This document shows, piece after piece, positions 26,653 through 38,609 of a stretch of 64,000 nucleotides of DNA; positions within the stretch are counted from its first letter, which is position 1, and each line of letters opens with the position of its first letter. The stretch is taken from NCBI GenBank assembly GCA_028554795.2, contig CM068827.1, positions 74,821,744 to 74,885,743 of the forward strand. The letters are read 5' to 3'. The notes below the pieces were generated by a model. It was not told the DNA's origin and did no database searches. It saw only the letters and a list, made by a program, of their open reading frames with translations. This DNA is from Sinohyriopsis cumingii (lineage: Eukaryota > Mollusca > Bivalvia > Unionida > Unionidae). The position numbers and the translations under genes are program-made.

Positions 26653-27873
26653 ACGACCACAAAGTAACAGTTAGAAAAGTGTGGCTCGATGGCATTAACC
26701 AAAGAACTGACGGAACAGTTAGAAAAGTGTGGTTCGATGGCATTAACCATAGAACTGACGGAACAGTTAGAAAAGTGTGGCTCGATGGCATTAACCATAG
26801 AACTGACGGAACAGTTAGAAAAGTGTGGCTCGATGGCATTAACCATATAATTGACGGAACAGTTAGAAATGTGTGGCTCGATGGCATTAACCATAGAATT
26901 GACGGAACAGTTAGAAATGTGTGGCTCGATGGCATTAACCATAGAATTGACGGAACAGTTAGAAATGTGTGGCTCGATGGCATTAACCATAGAACTGACG
27001 GAACAGTTAGAAATGTGTGGCTCGATGGCATTAACCATAGAACTGACGGAACAGTTAGAAAAGTGTGGTTCGATGGCATTAACCATAGAACTGACGGAAC
27101 AGTTAGAAAAGTGTGGCTCGATGGCATTAACCATAGAACTGACGGAACAGTTAGAAATGTGTGGCTCGATGGCATTAACCATAGAACTGACAGAACAGTT
27201 AGAAATGTGTGGCTCGATGGCATTAACCATAGAATTGACGGAACAGTTAGAAATGTGTGGCTCGATGGCATTAACCATAGAATTGACAGAACAGTTAGAA
27301 AAGTGTGGCTCGATGGCATTAACCATAGAACTGACGGAACAGTTAGAAATGTGTGGCTCGATGACATTAACCATAGAATTGACGGAACAGTTAGAAATGT
27401 GTGGCTCGATGGCATTAACCATAGAACTGACGGAACAGTTAGAAATGTGTGGCTCGATGGCATTAACCATAGAACTGACGGAACAGTTAGAAATGTGTGG
27501 CTCGATGGCATTAACCATAGAACTGACGGAACAGTTAGAAATGTGTGGCTCGATGGCATTAACCATAGAACTGACGGAACAGTTAGAAATGTGTGGCTCG
27601 ATGGCATTAACCATAGAACTGACAGAACAGTTACAAAAGTGTGACTCGATGGCATTAACCATAGAATTGACAGAACAGTTAGAAATGTGTGGCTCGATGG
27701 CATTAACCATAGAACTGACAGAACAGTTAGAAAAGTGTGACTCGATGGCATTAACCATAGAACTGACAGAACAGTTAGAAAAGTGTGGCTCGATGGCATT
27801 AACCATAGAACTGACGGAACAGTTAGAAAAGTGTGGCTCGATGGCATTAACCATAGAACTGACGGAACAGTTT
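26653..27873. repeat. 48-bp minisatellite, about 25 copies
   Basis: The unit is 48 bp and contains GAACAGTTAGAAA, GTGTGGCTCGATGGCATTAA and CCATAGAA(C/T)TGAC. Successive copies stay in perfect 48-bp register for 1.22 kb. Because 48 is a multiple of three, four of the six frames stay open over most of it: plus 26649-27644 and 26851-27876, minus 26570-28042 and 26610-27854. In one plus frame the 16-residue unit reads TIELTEQLE(K/M)CGSMAL. A stop (TAA near 26849) breaks that frame in an early copy. The repeat explains the long frames, and no evidence makes any of them a gene. Confidence 0.97.
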
Positions 27874-28310
27874 TAATGTTTTCATAGCTATAATCCCAAT
27901 TCAAATCCCATCGTCGCTTTTTTCCCCAATATTGTTCTTTATTACTGACACTAAATATATGATTATGAAATTTAAATTTGAAAAGAATAGATGATAAAAT
28001 TAGTATGTTTATACTTTGTATTAAAATCAAGGTATTATTCATTGAAGGTTTGTTAATGTGGATTGAATCAACACATATTTAAAAGGTTTGATTGGGTTAT
28101 TTAAGAAGAAACTGAATTAAGTAACTTCAAAGTATATGTTACTATAGGAAGCTGAGGTAACTTTGTAATGTAGTGCAAAATATTTCAGGATCCATGATTA
28201 TAACCTTTTTGCGAACTTGTCTCCACGGGTATTTCCAGCGGGCATATTAAGGTTAATTATAGTATGTCAGTAGTATTATCCCGTTGTGTCTAATGAGTAG
28301 TGAAAAATAT

Positions 28311-28511
28311 TTATCCGGTTACTTAAATCAGCAAATGTTTCGTCTAGACGTTATCCGGTTACTTAAATCAGCAAATGTTTCGTCTAGACGTTATCCGGTT
28401 ACTTAAATCAGCAAATGTTTCGTCTAGACGTTATCCGGTTAATTAAATCAGCAAATGTTTCGTCTAGACGTTATCCGGTTACTTAAATAACAAATGTTTC
28501 GTTTAGACGTT
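28311..28511. repeat. 40-bp tandem repeat, five copies
   Basis: The unit starts TTATCCGGTTACTTAAATCA and ends GTTTCGTCTAGACG. The first four copies are almost identical; the last is slightly shortened. There are no unique spacers, so it is not a CRISPR-like array. Confidence 0.95.
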
Positions 28512-30928
28512 TGTGGAAATGTTCACGACCACATAAACAAATAAAATAAGAGAATCATTGTTGAAACCTTTGTTTATTAAAATGTAAATTATGCTTAGCA
28601 TTTTAATATGTAATGGAAGGTATATTGCGGAACACGCCGCAAGGTTCTTGCATCCCCATCTCATCCTCCATCGATATTATCAAACGATGTTGGTGTCTCA
28701 TAAAATGCAATAGACCTAGAGGAAATTACCCAAGGATTTCTTCAAAATGTGGACAATATTACCTGGAGGACGAATAATTCAACATTGAGGAGAATGTCAT
28801 TAATAATCAATCTGACCGCGTATTTGTTGTAATAAGGTAGAACAGAAAGCAGTAAAAGTGTTGTTACAACTTTCATCAGAAAGGGCTGCTGTTGCGGATA
28901 AAATTATAGTACCAGCCTGAACCAATATGCCATTTATGACCACATCTTCACAACAAGAGGAATTCTAAAGGATGAGAGAAAAGCAGTATTATATCGTCTA
29001 GCTGATGGAGATAATACTTAACAGTGGAGAGACTGGAAGAGATACTTTTCCCAGTTCATAATGGCCTCGCGAAGCATTCGATATTCTGCGTATACAATTA
29101 TGTCATCTTTGTACATAATCACAATGTGTTATAATTCCTCACATCCAATATAAAGATATTGACATTATTCACAAAAAAAGATCATAAAAGCGGTTTACTT
29201 GTTCTCAAGCGAATGTTATTAGAAATTATATATTTATCTGTAATAATAAGGAAACGTGCTAAATAGTAAATACGGTCTGTGTAATTCGTCTCCCCTCGAT
29301 TCGTATATTTTGCATGGAGTATACATCTCCATTTTTCATTTTCCTTACATCAAACTATTTTTCAAATGAAGCAGTTCCACTGGAGGGCCAAAATAAAGCA
29401 TGAAGTTGGTGGTCATCAACCTACAGATTAATCGCCCTTGGACAAAAGAATTTAGCAGCATTATTTGCTGTCTCAGGTTGCTGTTTCCGATGCCATTGCA
29501 GTGCCTTTTTTTGTTCATAGTATAATCATTATGCTAACTAATTCGTCGACTACCGAATACTCTAAGCCGAATTTCTGATCGACATTCGGCATATATTATT
29601 ACCAACTCAACAAAGCATGTAAGAGAGCAATTCACGGTTATTCCAATTATGTTGGTGGTTATTTAATATATCAATTATGCCTGCCTTTGAAGTTCCATAC
29701 AAATAAAGTACAATGCCTCAGAGGCATTATATAAACGCTCCCAACAAAACGGTCTGACCATAACGTCCATGGTAGCACTGCGTAACTTTTGCCTAAACTT
29801 TATGCCTTATAGCTGCAACTAATATAATTCTCTAGGTAGCCGACATAGTTACGTTACATCTGTTGAGTCTATTGACTCGTGTGGGCAATTTCGCTACGCT
29901 TAATTACAGCTGATTTGAAATATAAACAAAGCCACTCTTTATGTTGCTCGTAACTGTAACACACTGGTTTTGAAATAATTCCGCCGTGGGGAAACGTAAA
30001 GTCTCATAGCATTTTGTTTCATTTAGAATAAATGTTTAATTGTTTTGCTATGGAATCAGTATGTCGCGCTTAATGGTCTAACGGAAAAGTGAGTCTGATT
30101 AACAAACAAATTGTGCTGCTTGAATGCAGTGAACGCACGTTATAATACTGAGTTCATGTTCTGTATCAGCTGTAAAGAAATATTTATTTTTTTTAAAAAG
30201 AGAAGGTCAAAGAACGGAGTGGAATAAATTGCAATAATGGGCATTGTCTGACCAAAGGTAAAACTGTTTATAATGTCAATGACTTATGGACTCACGGTAC
30301 TAATTCAGTTCCCATAGTAAACCTATGCAAACCCCATGATATTAAAAATTCAATAACTTTAAATTTTTGAGTGCTTATGATCAAACCTATATTTAATAGT
30401 ATAGATGAAACCTGTATGTAAGCTTCTGTGCAGAGGAAAGGATTACGAGCCGCGGCATTTTCTGGACCTACATGTGTTTGACACATGTGCTTTCCATTCC
30501 GCACCAAAGAGTCAGGTGCTAATTTTAGCAATGAGTGTTCCGAACTCAAGACTGTTAAAGGACTGAAATTCCATCACTAAAACAATGTCTCTATTTGTTT
30601 TCACTTACAACTAGGATAAGCTCTCAAAAGGTTCCTTTTCCTACAACATAACTTACATTATTAACGAATCATGGTCAGCCTAACCCATATATACTCTATT
30701 TTAGGTTCACCATTTCCAGGCTGGTTCTCATGTTTCCATACCATTAGGACCATGTGTCCTATAAGGCTTAGTCACATTACCCTAACAGCGGATCAGAGCA
30801 AGAAAGACGAATTCTTGTTGTATACGTGTCTACAGATAGGAAACATACGGACGTTTGGTTTGAACATGAATTTTCATCGTAGAAAGGTATGGGTAAATCA
30901 ATTGCACATTGCTGTTGTCACCAGTGTG
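28512..30928. other. Unresolved DNA, possible retroelement scraps
   Basis: The stretch 28600-29060 is less AT-rich than its surroundings and has short readable segments (for example LKDERKAVLYRLADGDN, and WRDWKRYFSQF after a stop). These could come from an old retroelement, but no motif is secure. A minus-strand frame at 30292-30549 (85 codons) and a plus-strand frame at 30671-31018 are unrecognised; the second ends in a (TC)n(CA)n tract. Confidence 0.3.
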
Positions 30929-30959
<31 letters not shown>

Positions 30960-30991
30960 ACACACACACACAAACACACAAACACATAATA
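30929..30991. repeat. (TC)n followed by (CA)n-rich tract
   Basis: About 14 TC units, a CGAA interruption, then CA repeats broken by CAAA. Confidence 0.95.
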
Positions 30992-33254
30992 ATAAAAATA
31001 GAAAGGCCGGAAAACTAATTCATACAAGATGCAGTCCACGAGATAGTATGGAATAAAGCATAAATCCTATGTTAAATATAATGTTGTTTTTTTCTGTAAA
31101 ATATCGCTCATGTTCTCGATGCCTATTTTATTCTTCAATCGAAAAGGTTTAGAGATGCACGTGCGACAAAATCTGGTTCAGGAATATATTGCCATGATTG
31201 AATGAAATCGAAACTAGTCTTGTTGCATTGAACTAAAATAAATATCAAGGACATAGATAACTGACAATTAATTGAGCTAGCATTAAATGAATATATGTAT
31301 AACTGTTTCGATGTCTAAGCCGTTAAATACCTTAATTCTCTCTAAAACTATCGACTAATACTTAGTTTTTGTTTCTTGTTCAAGAAAAAAAACTTCATAT
31401 ATTTAAAACGTAAATAATAATGTTTAAGAAAGAATGTTTATCTCATATGGTGTTTTCTTGTGTTAACAGATGATCATCAATAAAAAAAAAATAATTCTTT
31501 TGTTGTTTTTTTGTTGCGAAAATGCATTTGCTCTAAATCAGTTTCAATTCGTTATTTTAACGACATTTTAGTTTAGTTTCCGACTATTTCACACTTCGTT
31601 ACCTATAATATTTATTTTATAATGTACAATATCTTCTAAATTGACGTGATTTTGTTTCCATGGTTCTCTTATACATGCAAAGGACACGTCGAAAGGTGTT
31701 TTGGAACAGCCAGTTGATATGACACGAAATGTTTTGGTAATTTGGAGCGAATTTGGAATGACCTTGGGTTATATTATATATGTAAAGAGAACTTCAGAAA
31801 CTTAACTTCATCTTCACTAGAGTTTGCATCTTGTTTTACAAGGTACCTAGAACTCACCTTAAAAAAAAGGTGGTACAAACACATATAGTTTTGAAAGAAA
31901 TTGAATTTTTCAGCTGGATGAATAGACTGCCTTAAAAAATAGAAACCTAAAAAGCATTTCAAGTTGTAGTTAATTATTATTGCTTTGACAGACAAATAGT
32001 CAGCAAAACCTAAATCCAGTTGATGTAGTATATTAGCCAGATGCATTTAAAATCAACTGAACTGCAAGAAACCGTATCGTCATTTTCAACTACGGATACA
32101 CTTATTTTCATGAGACCCAAATTGTCGATTTACATATTCAAAGTAATACAAATATATCGATCGGCGTTGTACAAAAACCAGTCATGTGGCAAAATAACGT
32201 TTATACAGCCTATATCAGGTTTTCAAATATGTTCCGATCTGTGGTTAATTTTATTGACATATCATTTTAAGAAATTATATTGCTAGAGGGAAAATGGTTT
32301 AAATTTAAAACAAACGCAATAAAATCTAAGAATGGCTAGTTCTATTTTTAAATCTTGAAGAATGAGTTTTGTGTGTTTTAACTCAAACCCGTGTTGTCTT
32401 ATGTTTTAAATTTGGATTAATGAATTCATGGAATGTAGACTAATGTAAATGACATCTGGAAAGGGCCTTTTTAGTCATTTGTTGTTCTCACGCTTCATTT
32501 AAATTCTTTAGATAAACCCACATTAAATTGCAAAACCTCTTAGTAAAAATGTGAAAACGAAAATTAAAAAATTTAAATGGAAAATTGAAGGACATAAGCT
32601 TGGGTAATGATTAACTGAAATAGACAAAGTCCAATTTTAATATATTTGATTTTCAGATCAATTACAGATAAAACGCTTTAAGCTGAAAGCTTGTCTTATA
32701 CTTTTAGCAGTTGCTTTATCTGATGGTGCGTGATTGAAGGGATGAGGTGGATCTCGCTGACCCTTTATCAGTACCAGGAACTCTTTTACAACTCCAAATT
32801 GCTTCAGTCATGTCATCACTAGAATGCTTTCATGATTGATGGCTGATACTTCAAATGATCACATGATGCGATATGTCCATTTCGACGCTTGATATCGTAT
32901 TCGTTTTTCAAGAACGATTGTTTTGATGAAATAACAGAGGTTGAATTTTTCACACAATATTAGTTCAAAGAACCCAGTTTTTCTGGCGTGGTGTATCATG
33001 TTCAAGCTCCTTCATCGAAATCGTATGAAAAAAGTATTCGATAAATGTATTGCACCGTCACTGCAAGCTGGTCGAGTATGTACTCAAAGCCGGCAATAGC
33101 CACTCAAGGTATGTCTGTCTTAATCAATATTGACAAAATAGTACCCGTTTTTAAATAGAATATGTGATATATTGACTTCGAGTATTATATAAACTAGCAT
33201 GTTTTTCATACTGGAAATATCGATTACCGTCATAGTGAGAGTGACCGAGAGGAG
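30992..33254. other. AT-rich DNA, nothing recognised
   Basis: Frames at 31774-32046 (minus) and 32041-32286 (plus) are short and match no family. Confidence 0.5.
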
Positions 33255-33281
33255 TACACACACACACACACACACACACAG
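33255..33281. repeat. (CA)n microsatellite
   Basis: About 13 CA units, perfect. Confidence 0.95.
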
Positions 33282-33934
33282 ACTCATGGATACATACGGA
33301 AGATGAACATTGACTGAAATACATATCACATATTGATTGTTTGGTTGGTTTATTGTGGATTTTACGGCAAATCAGCACTGTAAGCGTGTATAGCGTCACA
33401 AAAAAGGTATATCTTAACACTGTATGAATCAAAACTGTTACCCATGAGCTATAAAAATACAGAAAAACGATGACATGATGAAACTATATAAAGGTTCTTG
33501 ATCGTCGCGGATACAACGGGTGTTATAAGGGATAATTAGATCATAAAATATAAATCTGGGTGATTAAGAGTAAATGCGTTGGTTAAAATACTCAAAGGAA
33601 ATAAGACTGCACACAAACTTTATATTAGCAAATATAATAACCTTCTTCATGATTTTTAAAATGCAAGAGACATTTACCGTATCATAAAGTTCTCTCCTGT
33701 GCTGTTCATAGTAATACCGATAACGTGTAGAGTTGAAATCGAAAATATCTACATAAAGTGCTCCAAAGTGAAAAGTGCAATGTAAGAAATGCACGCAGGT
33801 GGTTCTTCACAATTGCCTAAGGATGGTTTTACCACACTGGGCTATTTTATGACGTCTGCCACAGACTGAATATTGATATATTCACAACAGGTTAAAATCA
33901 GTGCATCTCGTTTTAAAATCAGATCGTTATAAGG

Positions 33935-34225
33935 ACAGGGCTGAACGCTTCTATGATCTAGTGGTTAGTGCGTCTGCCTCGGACGCTTCCAACCCTGGCC
34001 GAGTCATACCAACGACTTGTAAAATGGTACTAGCAACTTTCTCGCCTGTAGCTCAGCATTATGAGGTTAGTGTTAAGACTAACCGGCCTGGTGTCAAAAT
34101 AATGTGACTAGGTGGGGCGTGATGCTTCATATATGTGGCATGATGACCCAGTGCTAGACAACACTATAGATTGTCACACTACAGACACCGTACTGACCGC
34201 AAAAAAAATTCAAGCTACGTTTAAA
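33935..34225 (+). mobile_element. tRNA-derived SINE, family 1, copy 1
   Basis: The head contains CTATGATCTAGTGGTTAGTG, which fits a pol III A box (TGATCTAGTGG). Further on, CTGGCCGAGTCATACC is a worn B box. The body contains CCGGCCTGGTGTCA, GTGACTAGGTGGGGCGTGAT and GGCATGATGACCCAGTGCTA. The same blocks in the same order recur at 55910-56165. The body resembles conserved cores of molluscan SINEs as I remember them. The A-rich end GCAAAAAAAATTC lies just before a (TC)n(AC)n tract. The frame at 33901-34107 is a shadow. Confidence 0.7.
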
Positions 34226-34230
34226 ATCCA

Positions 34231-34232
<2 letters not shown>

Positions 34233-34304
<72 letters not shown>
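34233..34304. repeat. (TC)n(AC)n microsatellite next to a SINE
   Basis: About 15 TC units pass directly into about 20 AC units, starting some 10 bases after the SINE end. It may have grown from the SINE tail. Confidence 0.95.
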
Positions 34305-34305
<1 letters not shown>

Positions 34306-37249
34306 TAGACCTATTTTAACAACGAAGTCTGACTTTTCATTACCCTTAATACCGACGTGGATACAGCGTAAAATGTAATTTTAATTGTTTTAGAAGCTAG
34401 TTTTTTATATACAGAAACAAAGACTTTTGAATTTTAATGCCTTTATAATGTCACGACTAGAATACATTCTGATGCCGAATGTAGGTCAGGCATTTGGTTT
34501 CTATTGGAATAGTGTTTGTATTTGGGTAGGAAAACAGTGTTATAACATACCATGCTAGCTTGAGATGGTTTTGAGTTGTTGGGTTTAATTATCCAAGAAA
34601 GACTGCCAGAGTTGGCCGTTATGGGATACTGTATGCATCAAAAGCAATCGATTACATCAGTAAATACGTGAAGATTAATATGCATAAAACAGCCTAATTA
34701 TCATTCTAGACAAGGGAATACAAAACATTTTAAGTTGTGACAAGAAGACTGCAAAGTATTCATTAAGACATATGTTAGGATTTGTAGACGTGATGTTGAG
34801 GACTACATATGTATGAGCGCGGAAACACATTCAGATCGAAAACAGATGATCAGAGATTGAGGAAATGTAAATTGTTGATTATTAGGAAACAAAAAGGGGA
34901 CAACCGTACCTCAAAGTAACATGTATATACAATAAAACAAGATAAGGTCATAAAAAGAGAGAAAAACATAGTTCAATATGAAACGTTCATATGTAACATA
35001 ACTATTTCCTTTCTGCGGCACGCGACACAAATAGAGCAGCTTGTCTTCTTATTACGAAATTTAAATGAGAAGGCATAGCGAGTCCCCTTTATTAAACGAC
35101 TTATCAACAAATATCATAATTGTATTGCATTAAAATCTATTAAATAGACACCATACTGAAAATAAACAACACCATATAAGTATGATCGTATGTGGAAATG
35201 ATAAAAAAAAATTAAAAACCACGTACAAAATAAAAAAATAAACGTTTTTTTTAAGCATAGATAAGAAATAAAAGGAACATATGAATATATACAAACAAAG
35301 ATTGCAAAATTATAAGTATAAACCGATGAATAGTACACACGCTCGGTGCATCGGTCAATGCCAAACAAATCCCTATAAATGTTCAATGCAACACCCTCTG
35401 TCCTTTGCATCAATTACAATTCGTTAAAGGTAACAAGACACTGTATACAAAAGGACATAATAAAGTTATTACATGTACAAACCCTTCTTCACCTGTGATG
35501 TAGTTCGTTACCAATCGCAAATGTTAAAAATGAGGGAGACGTAATGCAGATATTTGCACCGAACTTAATCCAAACAGAGGCCTTTAGTATGGGAATAAAA
35601 TAAAGACAGATTCGGAAACATAATATATTTCGCATAGATAGCTGCACGACTTAAACTTAGCAGGAATATTTCTCCATTACTCAAACCCTGAGATGCAGCA
35701 GCAGTAGCAGCAGTGATCTCAAATCTATGGAATTGAAAATAGTGGTGTCCAATTTGTCCCTGCCAGGGCAGTGCTTTAACGCTTGTCAAACCTAATGGAG
35801 TGGTACAGGTTTATTCGCTAAGAAGCTGAACAATCGATTCCGGGTTGTGGCTCACAGATGTAAAAATATTCACATGTTATAGTTTTGCATTCCTTCATTA
35901 ATCAAAACTACATGATTCGAACGTCAGCACTGTTTAAGTTTGATAATGTTGCTAACATTGTCTAGCTAGGGCTGTCTTGAGAAAAGAAAACCTGAGATGG
36001 CTGTATGATATTACGCGAAGTAGAGGGTGACGTGAAATTGATTTCTCGATTTTTTAAAAGACATTAAACAGCAATAATAACAATGCATGATAATGGTTTA
36101 TTCTATGGCACTAAGTAACGGTACGGCATAGACATCAAATTCATAATTTCAAACTAGGTATTGTGATACTTACCTTCAGATCGATATTTCACTTTCCCCT
36201 TGAACCCCATATAACATTTTAGCAATGAAAAAGTTGGAACGGTGTCAGTAAAGTTTTGAATCATCTGTGTCCATTTCAGGAAAAATTAGTTGCCGCTACG
36301 TGATCATTGTAAAGGAGCTTCGAAATATCAAAGACAAACACATGTGATGTGTGGTATAGGAAATTATTGTTATACAGGTTAAGCTGTACTGATTTCTGAC
36401 TGGATGAAACTAGAATGGTCAGATTGGTGTCGGATATAAAGAATGTGAAATGTGTCGGCAGATCGAGATCGGTAAAATAGGAGTTGGAATAGGTCATTTT
36501 GACATTGGGGTACATAACAATAGTGCTTGGGAGAAGATTGGATGGTTATCCAAAACAATAAAATCGGGATGTGTTGTCGCTTACATGTCTCTGCAAACTG
36601 CACTCAGACATATAATCAGCTGTAACATTATATCGTTCTAATATGTAGCATGCTTTAAAATGCTATAATTGAAGCTATACAGCATCGCTGTATATTTTGG
36701 ATGACAACATGTTGGTGCAAAAGAACTGTACCTAAATTATCAGAAAGATAGAAACTGACAGAGTTCTCCATTCACAACCCCAGATAATAAAAGCACGAAA
36801 ATGGGTTATTGTTCCTAACTGTTCATATGAAATTATTTCTATTGCAAGCCGATAACAAATGGAACGATTGATTTTTATAATTATCGGCAATACTTTCATG
36901 TTTAGAGTGTCTGAATGCGTTTATACCCATAGGGAACTGTAGAGGAATTTATTTACTTGTGTCTTCCTTTCGTTTGCCACCCGTTAATGAACGTAGCGCA
37001 TTCTTCATTGAATATCCCTGTATATCGTTTCATTAGACCTCTCTATCTATGGGTTTAACATATTCGTGTGAAATATTTACGACCTACATCTAATCCCTAT
37101 TGTCTAGTTTATTATTCCTTTAATCTGCTTGATTTAATTAGGCATCTTCCATTGAACGAACAGCTTGTTCCTACTTGTAGGGAGAAACAAAATAGTTTAC
37201 CTACATCAACTTTTATTATAGCGTTTTGCGGTTAAAACAGTTAGCATAC
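34305..37249. other. AT-rich DNA with short unrecognised frames
   Basis: Minus-strand frames at 35114-35413 (99 codons, Phe/Tyr-rich), 35565-35789, 36276-36515 and 36379-36603 show no family motif. The part nearest 37250 may be the 3' end of the minus-strand Ty3/Gypsy relic. Confidence 0.4.
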
Positions 37250-37299
37250 GTATCACCTGAGGACTGTGCGAGCACGTGGTGTTCCATGCAACACGTGCT

Positions 37300-38030
37300 C
37301 TATACACTTTTCCGGAAATCGACAACATATTTGTAGATGGCTTTTAATTCTTCGTCTCAGACATCGCCCAACCATAGTCCGGGCAAACTTCACTTTGTAG
37401 AACGGTGAAATTCCCATGCGAACTGTTATACCTCGTATATGGTGTTTAAATATCAGTCTCAGTATCGTGATCTCTCATCGCACCTTCAGCATGGTATTTG
37501 TGTTAATATGCCATTAAATGTCTCGACCAGACTGATACACATAAGGTGATACATTATTGTGCTTAACTGTCTGATTGATAGAAAGCTACGTTTTTTCTCA
37601 ATACGTTCTGAAGTAAATTGGGCTACAGAGCCAATGAAAGCCTCCTGCGGCATCTCTAAACTGCTGAACATGTCAACAAATGCCTCTGCTACGCTTTCGT
37701 TTTCAATGGTTGGTGGCTTCCGGGTATCCAGTTGCTTAATCAACAAACATGAGAATATACCGGTATTTCGCGATCCGAAATCGCAAAATACGAGTCACAC
37801 TATTATTGGCCACCCATTTTCATACGGTATCTATTAAAGGCATTTACCCCAAAGGTAGTTTGAGTATTCTCTACTTTGACACTGACTGCTAGCAAACGTT
37901 GAACGATCAACAGAATCGTGCGCTATTCACGCCAGACCAATACAATTCAACCAACAATCTATCGGATGCATTCGTTTGACTCGTTCACAATTCTGAGTTC
38001 ATAGGGCATGTATTTCTCGAGAACAAACAG
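37300..38030 (-). pseudogene. Ty3/Gypsy integrase pseudogene
   Basis: From the 5' side of the minus strand: LEKYMPYELRIVNES (near 38020), the linker QSVSK and LPLGxMPLIDT (near 37890-37840), YILMFVD then ATGYPEAT near 37740-37710, AQFTSERIEKKRSFLSIRQL near 37620-37560, then YHLMCISLVETFNG near 37547-37505. The tail KAIYKYVVDFRKS lies near 37340-37310. The glutamate of the DDE triad (in LVETFN) is kept, but the second aspartate position reads GSVAQFTS instead of D-x-G-x-Q-F, so the enzyme would be inactive even without the stops. The longest intact piece is 37486-37746. Confidence 0.75.
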
Positions 38031-38117
38031 TTGGTAGAATTTTCTTGCATCTGACAAGGTAGGTTCCCTTTATAGCGATCCTTTTCTGCGTTAAATATTC
38101 GAACTTTCCTTGCCTTT

Positions 38118-38274
38118 ACAATGTGTATCAGTACCAAACACAATGTGTATCAGTACCAAACACAATGTGTATCAGTACCAAACACAATATGTATCAGTAC
38201 TAAACACAATGTGTATCAGTACCAAACACAATGTGTATCAGTACCAAACACAATATGTATCAGTACCAAACACA
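38118..38274. repeat. 22-bp tandem repeat, about seven copies, inside the Gypsy relic
   Basis: The unit begins ACAATGTGTATCAGTACCAA. There are only two kinds of change between copies (GTG/ATG and CC/CT). It sits between the protease and integrase relics, in place of RT. Confidence 0.95.
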
Positions 38275-38550
38275 ACATTCTCTGCTTTTGTAACGGCATA
38301 AATTCGTCATGTAAGATATCGGTCATAATACAAGGTATTTTCATTTTGTGGTGTAAATATTCCTACTTTCGTGCCTGGGACATAGATTCGATCACTTTTA
38401 AAATTCGTAAAAGGACATTTGACCTATTTGAGAATCGGATGCCTTCGACATTTTCAATTCGGAAGTCATATGGGAATACGATCAATCGTCTGATCTAATA
38501 ACATACCAGGGAATTACCAACCAAAATGTTTGTTCGTCCTTAACTAGAGT

Positions 38551-38609
38551 CCGCTTTACCACGTATCCCGCACACAAAGTGTGACTAATAGCATTACGAA
38601 TCGTAAACC
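38551..38609 (-). repeat. Second, worn copy of the retropepsin active-site segment
   Basis: On the minus strand this reads GGTTTACG...GGTAAAGCGG, closely parallel to the DTG segment at 38634-38693 (GGTTTAAGG...CGTAAAGCGG). Translated it gives GLRFVMLLVTL and then YVVKRTLVKDEQTFW in a second frame. The two look like tandem copies about 83 bp apart. The D-T-G triplet is lost in this copy. Confidence 0.45.

Noticed and set aside
26570..28042. A 490-codon minus-strand frame with 16-residue repeats (SVLWLMPSSHTFLTV type)
   Set aside because: It is produced by the 48-bp minisatellite, whose length is a multiple of three. Three other frames are open over the same stretch, and the unique ends show no family motif.
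28311..28511. Regular 40-bp direct repeats, considered as a CRISPR array
   Set aside because: Copies are head to tail without unique spacers, in DNA that is eukaryotic by all other signs.
30671..31018. A 115-codon plus-strand frame
   Set aside because: The last third is a (TC)n(CA)n translation, and the rest has no recognisable motif.
35114..35413. A 99-codon minus-strand frame with many Phe and Tyr, looking like membrane segments
   Set aside because: AT-rich DNA read on this strand naturally gives Phe, Tyr, Ile and Leu; no charged loops or family motif.
38118..38274. 22-bp repeats considered as a CRISPR or iteron array
   Set aside because: No spacers, and they sit inside a Gypsy relic.
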